This document shows, in pieces, positions 54,329 to 58,113 of a stretch of DNA of 58,113 bases. Below the pieces are notes generated by a model. It saw only the letters and a list, made by a program, of their open reading frames with translations, was not told where the DNA came from and did no database searches. The position numbers were made by a program, and so were the translations under genes. How positions within the stretch are numbered: the stretch's first letter is position 1; the number at the start of each line of letters is the position of its first letter. Source of the DNA: Kribbella sindirgiensis (lineage in GTDB: Bacteria; Actinomycetota; Actinomycetes; Propionibacteriales; Kribbellaceae); contig NZ_SJKA01000031.1 in the NCBI RefSeq assembly GCF_004331435.1, positions 1-58,113 on the forward strand, in the 5' to 3' direction.

Positions 54329-54786
54329 CGGACGGACCGCGGCAGGACGGTACCCGTGGCGCCACGGTCGAGGACGTCGTACTGAATGCCAACACCGCGT
54401 TCTACAACGCGTTCGAGGCCGGGGACCTGGACCTGATGGCGGCTGTCTGGCTGCCGGAACCCGATCCGGTCTGCATCCATCCGGGGAACGCGGCGATCTC
54501 CGGGTACGCCGAGATGATGCGGGCCTGGGCGATGATCTTCGCGAACACGCCGTACATCCAGTTCTTCCTCACCGACGTGCAGGTGCGGGTGGATGAAGAC
54601 GTGGCCTACGTCACGTGTACGGAGAATGTCCTGTCGTCGGGTGAGGGCGCCCCGGAGGACGGATTCGCGGGCGGAAAGGCGCTCGCCACGAACGTTTTCC
54701 GCAGAACTTCCTCCGGCTGGCGGTTGTGGATCCACCATGCCTCACCGGTACTGTCGTCTGGGGGCCGACAGGAGGAGGCGGAATGA
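54325..54786 (+). CDS. SnoaL/NTF2-like protein embedded in the folate operon
   Basis: Protein of 153 residues of the nuclear-transport-factor-2-like fold. NTAFYNAFEAGDLDLMAAVWLPEPDPVCIHPGN is the characteristic start, and GWRLWIHHASPVL ends the domain. Its start overlaps the folP stop and its stop overlaps the folB start (both ATGA), so it is fully coupled to folate genes. The function is unknown; a role in handling a folate intermediate is inference. Confidence 0.88.
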   Translation: MTDGPRQDGTRGATVEDVVLNANTAFYNAFEAGDLDLMAAVWLPEPDPVCIHPGNAAISGYAEMMRAWAMIFANTPYIQFFLTDVQVRVDEDVAYVTCTENVLSSGEGAPEDGFAGGKALATNVFRRTSSGWRLWIHHASPVLSSGGRQEEAE

Positions 54787-55172
54787 GCGGTCCCGTATCG
54801 CCTCCTGATGTGATCGAGATCCGGGGCATCCGCGGGTTCGGGCGCCACGGGGTGTTCGATCACGAGCGCGCCGACGGACAGGAGTTCGTCGTGGACGTCC
54901 GGCTGGAGCTGGACACCCGGGCCGCTGCGGCTTCCGACGACCTGGCCGACACCGTGAACTACGGGGTGGTGGCCGAGCAGGTGCACCAGGCGATCGAGAC
55001 CGACCCGGTGGACCTGATCGAGACCCTCGCCCAGCGCATCGCCGATCTCTGTCTCGCCGACCACCGGGTGACAGCGACGGCCGTGACCATCCACAAACCC
55101 TCGGCGCCGATCACGGTGCCGTTCGACGACGTTGTCCTGACCGTGCAGCGCAGAGCCGGAGAATCCTCGTGA
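54783..55172 (+). CDS. folB: dihydroneopterin aldolase
   Basis: Cleaves dihydroneopterin to 6-hydroxymethyldihydropterin and glycolaldehyde. 129 residues, ATG after GGAGGAGG. IRGFGRHGVFDHERADGQEFVVDV, DTVNYGVVAEQV and VTIHKPSAPITVPFDDV are FolB motifs including the conserved Glu, Tyr and Lys. Coupled to genes on both sides by four-base overlaps. Confidence 0.95.
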   Translation: MSGPVSPPDVIEIRGIRGFGRHGVFDHERADGQEFVVDVRLELDTRAAAASDDLADTVNYGVVAEQVHQAIETDPVDLIETLAQRIADLCLADHRVTATAVTIHKPSAPITVPFDDVVLTVQRRAGESS

Positions 55173-55726
55173 CTGAGACCCCTAGTCCCCACGTCATCGA
55201 CGCGGACACCCTGAGCGGAGGCCTGAAGCCGATCCGCCAGGTGATCCTGTCGCTCGGCAGCAATCTCGGCGACCGTGAGGCGAATCTGCAGGGCGCGGTC
55301 GACGCACTGCGGGACACCCCGGACGTCGTGGTGGTCGATGTCTCGCCGGTCTACGAGACCCAGCCGGTCGGCGGCCCGGACGAGTCCGGTCCGTACCTGA
55401 ACATCGTCCTGCTCGCCGATTCCACGCTGGGCGTCGACCTGTTGCTGGAGCGTGCGCACGCGGTCGAGCAGGCGTTCGGCCGGGAGCGCAGCGTGCCGGG
55501 CGCGCCGCGGACCCTCGACGTCGACCTGATCACCTACGGGCAGAAGACGATCGAGACCGAGGAACTGACGATTCCGCACCCGCGGGCGCACGAGCGCGCG
55601 TTCGTACTGGCGCCGTGGCTCGACATCGAGCGGGACGCCGTACTGCCGGGCCACGGTCCGGTCGCGGACCTGCTCGCCAAGGTCGGGACCGACGGCGTGA
55701 CCAAGCTCGACATCGAGTTGCAGTAG
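55169..55726 (+). CDS. folK: HPPK (6-hydroxymethyldihydropterin pyrophosphokinase)
   Basis: Transfers pyrophosphate from ATP to 6-hydroxymethyldihydropterin, supplying FolP. 185 residues from a GTG overlapping the folB stop. VILSLGSNLGDREANL, SPVYETQPVGG, and RTLDVDLI with the Mg-binding Asp pair are diagnostic. It has a 25-residue N-terminal extension. The next gene starts in its stop codon. Confidence 0.95.
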   Translation: MTETPSPHVIDADTLSGGLKPIRQVILSLGSNLGDREANLQGAVDALRDTPDVVVVDVSPVYETQPVGGPDESGPYLNIVLLADSTLGVDLLLERAHAVEQAFGRERSVPGAPRTLDVDLITYGQKTIETEELTIPHPRAHERAFVLAPWLDIERDAVLPGHGPVADLLAKVGTDGVTKLDIELQ

Positions 55727-56253
55727 TGGTGTCCGGCGGTACCGAGCCCGATCGGGCGCCCAGGAACGGCGACGAACCGGAGCCGCCGCGTCCGGGCTCG
55801 GTGCGGCCGACGTCCCGGCGGTTGCTGGTCGCGATCGCCGTCCTCGGGGTCGCGGTCGGCCTGACGATGGTGAAGGCGATCGAGGCCGGCGGGGGTGTCG
55901 CGCCCACGGTGTCCTGGCTGACGCTGATCGCCTGGGCGTTCCTGGCCGCGCTGCTGTTCGCCGCGGCCCGCAACACCCACCAGCGGGTCCAGGTACGCCG
56001 GGAACGGATCGAACCGTCGCGCGCGGTCTTCCTGTTGATGATCGGGAAGGCGAGCGCCTTCGTCGGCGCGTTGTGCACCGGTGTTTACGCAGGGTTCGCG
56101 TTAAGCTTCCTGCAGGCGATGGGCTCCTCGGGGCCTCGTAACCGTGTGATCATGGCCGGTGCCGCGGCGGTGGTCTCAGTGCTGGTCGTCACGGCCGGAT
56201 TGTTGCTCGAACGTGCGTGTCGTGTGCCCGAGGACCCCGACAAGACCCCCTAA
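55726..56253 (+). CDS. DUF3180 membrane protein
   Basis: Protein of 175 residues, GTG start sharing the last base of the folK stop (TAGTG); a GTG three bases later is also possible. It has four hydrophobic helices after an acidic, Pro-rich N-terminal tail. The gene is typically found directly downstream of folK in actinobacteria, where it is annotated DUF3180. Function unknown. Confidence 0.85.
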   Translation: MVSGGTEPDRAPRNGDEPEPPRPGSVRPTSRRLLVAIAVLGVAVGLTMVKAIEAGGGVAPTVSWLTLIAWAFLAALLFAAARNTHQRVQVRRERIEPSRAVFLLMIGKASAFVGALCTGVYAGFALSFLQAMGSSGPRNRVIMAGAAAVVSVLVVTAGLLLERACRVPEDPDKTP

Positions 56254-56254
56254 C

Positions 56255-56704
56255 ATGCGGTCCATGGGTTCCAGGGGTAGCCGCCGTCGAACCAGGACCA
56301 CAGTTCTCACCGTCGCCAACGGTTTGCTGATCGTTGTCTGCCTGGGCGTGAGTGTCGCGCTCTTCTCGCAGAATGCCTGGATTCTCCGGGCCGCCGCAGG
56401 TGGGGCCGTTCTGGTCGCGATCGCCGCTGCCTTCCTGTTCCGTCACCAGTTGCTGGTGGAGCGGCTGGCGCACTCCGACGAGCGCGCGCAGGTCGCGCAG
56501 GAGTACTCGCGGATCACCAGCGCCCGGGTCGTCGAGAACGCGGAGTTCGTCGACCTGATGCAGCGCCGGCTGGACAAGATCGACCAGCGCCTCGACAAGA
56601 TCGACCAGGAGGTCGCGACCGTCGTCGCGGCCGGCGACAAGCATTCGCAGGCCGACGCGCCGACCGTCGTCGACCTCAAGCTGCGAGGCCTGGCCGCGTC
56701 CTGA
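56255..56704 (+). CDS. small membrane protein with C-terminal coiled coil
   Basis: Hypothetical protein of 149 residues. It has a basic N-terminus (MRSMGSRGSRRRTR), two membrane helices (about 17-63) and a cytoplasmic coiled coil with the repeated RLDKIDQ RLDKIDQ heptads. The ATG is at 56255 right after the DUF3180 stop; an ATG at 56264 is possible. It is co-transcribed with the folate operon and ended by a strong hairpin. Confidence 0.7.
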   Translation: MRSMGSRGSRRRTRTTVLTVANGLLIVVCLGVSVALFSQNAWILRAAAGGAVLVAIAAAFLFRHQLLVERLAHSDERAQVAQEYSRITSARVVENAEFVDLMQRRLDKIDQRLDKIDQEVATVVAAGDKHSQADAPTVVDLKLRGLAAS

Positions 56705-56781
56705 GAGGGCGTCTAGGAGCTCTGCGCCTACTGCGCGGCGCTCGGCGGCTCGCTACGGCGCAGAGCTCCTAGACGCCCTCT
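56704..56781. terminator. 25-bp stem hairpin terminator with conserved core
   Basis: Arms 56704-56728 and 56757-56781 are perfect complements, enclosing a 28-nt loop, and start at the previous stop codon. The loop-proximal core (CGCC TACTGCG ... CTCGCTAC GGCG) is shared with the inverted repeat at 51334-51498. No T-run. Confidence 0.85.
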
Positions 56782-56804
56782 GGCCCCGGCCCCATACTGC
56801 GGTC

Positions 56805-57200
56805 ATGGGGCTGGATGCGAACTACCCGGCTGTGACGATGAACGATCCGAACGGCCATGTCACGGTCTACAACGAGGATCATCTGCCGATCGGGCAACTG
56901 GGGCCGACGCCGTACGAGTCGCCGTCGGTGAACGTGACGTGCCGGCGCAAGGCGTGGGACGACCTGGACTGGTACCGGCTGCTGAATCCCGAGGGCTTCC
57001 CGTTTCCCGCTGACGAGGCGTACGTGTCGGCGGACGAGACGCACGAGCTGAACCCGGGGCAGCCGTACCCGATCCCGGAGTGCGCTTCGGGATGCCCGCT
57101 CAAGATCGGTCAGGCAGCCGCCGTCGGCGCACTGGCCATCGGCGGAGTGGCAGCGGCCGCGGCCTGGCGCCGACGTCGCAGGGAGTTGGGCATCGCGTAG
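56805..57200 (+). CDS. hypothetical tail-anchored small protein
   Basis: Protein of 131 residues, not recognised. Soluble N-terminal part rich in Pro and Tyr (LGPTPYESPSVNVT, LLNPEGFPFPADEAY), with Cys residues in CASGC, then a C-terminal helix (VGALAIGGVAAAAAW) and Arg-rich tail (RRRRRELG). It probably faces outward and is tail-anchored. No Shine-Dalgarno precedes the ATG. Confidence 0.65.
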   Translation: MGLDANYPAVTMNDPNGHVTVYNEDHLPIGQLGPTPYESPSVNVTCRRKAWDDLDWYRLLNPEGFPFPADEAYVSADETHELNPGQPYPIPECASGCPLKIGQAAAVGALAIGGVAAAAAWRRRRRELGIA

Positions 57201-57210
57201 GTTCTACGGT

Positions 57211-57981
57211 GTGGATCTCGCGAAGTTGCTGAAGGTTGCCGGAGCCGCGGTCGAGCGTGGGCGGGCGGTGACACAGAGCCGCGCGGTCGGGGAGCTGACG
57301 TTCAAGGGCGACCGGGACATGGCGTCCGAGGTGGACTTCGCCGTGGAACGGGAGGTGCGAGCGTTTCTCGAGCGTGAAACGCCCGAGATCGGCGTACTCG
57401 GCGAGGAGGAGGGCGGCGCGACCGACGGGACGCGCTGGGTGCTGGACCCGGTCGACGGCACGGTGAACTTCATCCACGGCGTACCGCTGTGGGCGATCTC
57501 GCTCGGGCTGATCCACGAGGGCCGCGCCGTCGCGGGGGTGATCGACCACCCGGCGCTCGGTACGACGTACGCCGCGGCGGAAGGACTGGGTGCGACCTGT
57601 AACGGAAAGGCGATCCGGGGCAGTCGATGCACCGATCTGGCCGACGCGTTGGTTGCCGTGGGCGACTATGCGGTCGGGCCGGACGCCGAGGCGGTGAACG
57701 CCGATCGAGCGGCGCTGACCCAGCGGCTGGTCCCGCGGGTGCAGCGGCTCCGGATGATCGGTACGGCGGCGACCGCGCTGACCTGGACCGCGAACGGGTA
57801 CTTCGACGCGCTGATCATGTTCTCCAACAAGCCGTGGGACACGATGGCCGGCGTAGCGATCTGCCGCGAGGCCGGCGTGACAGTCCTGGACCTCGACGGC
57901 ACCGACCACGCCCCCGAGTCCCGCGGCGTCTTCGCGGTCGCCGACGGCATCCGCAAGCCGCTCCAGGAGCTGCTCGGCTGA
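57211..57981 (+). CDS. inositol monophosphatase family phosphatase
   Basis: Mg-dependent sugar-phosphate phosphatase of 256 residues, GTG start ten bases after the previous stop. GEEEGG, DPVDGTVNFIHGVPLWAISLGL and PWDTMAGVAICREAG are the metal-binding and active-site motifs of the IMPase superfamily. The substrate could be inositol phosphate, histidinol phosphate or another sugar phosphate, which sequence alone does not settle. Confidence 0.93.
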   Translation: MDLAKLLKVAGAAVERGRAVTQSRAVGELTFKGDRDMASEVDFAVEREVRAFLERETPEIGVLGEEEGGATDGTRWVLDPVDGTVNFIHGVPLWAISLGLIHEGRAVAGVIDHPALGTTYAAAEGLGATCNGKAIRGSRCTDLADALVAVGDYAVGPDAEAVNADRAALTQRLVPRVQRLRMIGTAATALTWTANGYFDALIMFSNKPWDTMAGVAICREAGVTVLDLDGTDHAPESRGVFAVADGIRKPLQELLG

Positions 57982-58011
57982 CCCGTGCGCTGGCAGAGCC
58001 GGGAAACTTTT

Positions 58012-58113
58012 GGTCGGCAGATTCAGGGGGTGGTCGCAACGCGGTCTAGGTCTTGGATGAGGAGGCTAGCGAACATTTCGCGGGGGGTGTGGTAGCCGAG
58101 GCGTTTGCGGGGT
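58012..58113. mobile_element. end of an IS30-like insertion sequence (partial)
   Basis: The transposase stop lies ten bases inside a GC-rich sequence (GGTCGGCAGATTCAGGGGG) that resembles the terminal inverted repeat overlapping IS30-type coding ends. Exact boundary and target duplication need the other end, which is outside the window. Confidence 0.55.
58023..58113 (-). CDS. IS30-like transposase, C-terminal fragment (partial)
   Basis: The minus strand reads PRKRLGYHTPREMFASLL then IQDLDRVATTP and TGA at 58025-58023. The PRKRLGYxTPxE segment is the conserved end of IS30-family transposases. The gene continues beyond the window edge, so start and integrity are unknown. Confidence 0.75.
   Translation of the reverse strand, partial: PRKRLGYHTPREMFASLLIQDLDRVATTP

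Overview
High-GC actinobacterial chromosome. Frequent GTG and TTG starts, ATGA/GTGA/TTGA stop-start overlaps, an FbiC-type F420 gene and the order tilS-hpt-ftsH-folE-folP-folB-folK-DUF3180 point to the Propionibacteriales. Kribbella or a close relative is my best guess from gene content and codon style; no database search was possible.

Left part (1-17.1 kb): a molybdate operon on the minus strand (HTH-TOBE regulator, modA, modB, modC); an acyl-CoA oxidase-like gene with a coupled acidic hypothetical; a NarL-type two-component pair; fbiC divergent from a TetR gene; a CehA/McbA-type metallohydrolase with a small partner; and an FtsX-like permease without an ATPase.

Middle (17.1-39.7 kb): an accessory region rich in secreted carbohydrate-active and regulatory genes. 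It holds a MarR/MFS pair with a clear operator, a wall-anchored beta-helix protein, a GH74 xyloglucanase with a ricin-type lectin domain, and a compact unit of membrane protein, anchored expansin, ECF-like sigma factor and membrane sensor. It also holds a TetR/DHA2 efflux pair with twin operators, HxlR/SDR/UPF0045, XRE/SDR, a BASS transporter, a ThuA-ricin protein, a BNR propeller and a secreted EEP hydrolase. I consider the expansin-sigma-sensor-GH74 neighbourhood the most interesting candidate system: the layout suggests sensing and loosening of plant cell-wall polysaccharide.

Right part (39.7-58.1 kb): mostly housekeeping. It runs NlpC/P60 hydrolase, SDR/LysR, quinone reductase/MarR, inorganic pyrophosphatase, DacB, a zinc metalloprotease-like protein, tilS, hpt, ftsH, then the folate genes folE, folP, folB and folK. 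A secreted S1 protease and an NTF2-like gene are inserted among the folate genes. DUF3180, two small membrane proteins and an inositol monophosphatase-family gene follow. The window ends inside the 3' end of an IS30-like transposase.

Two intergenic hairpins (51.3 and 56.7 kb) share a loop-proximal core although their outer arms differ, which suggests a small dispersed palindromic element. No rRNA, tRNA or CRISPR array was seen.
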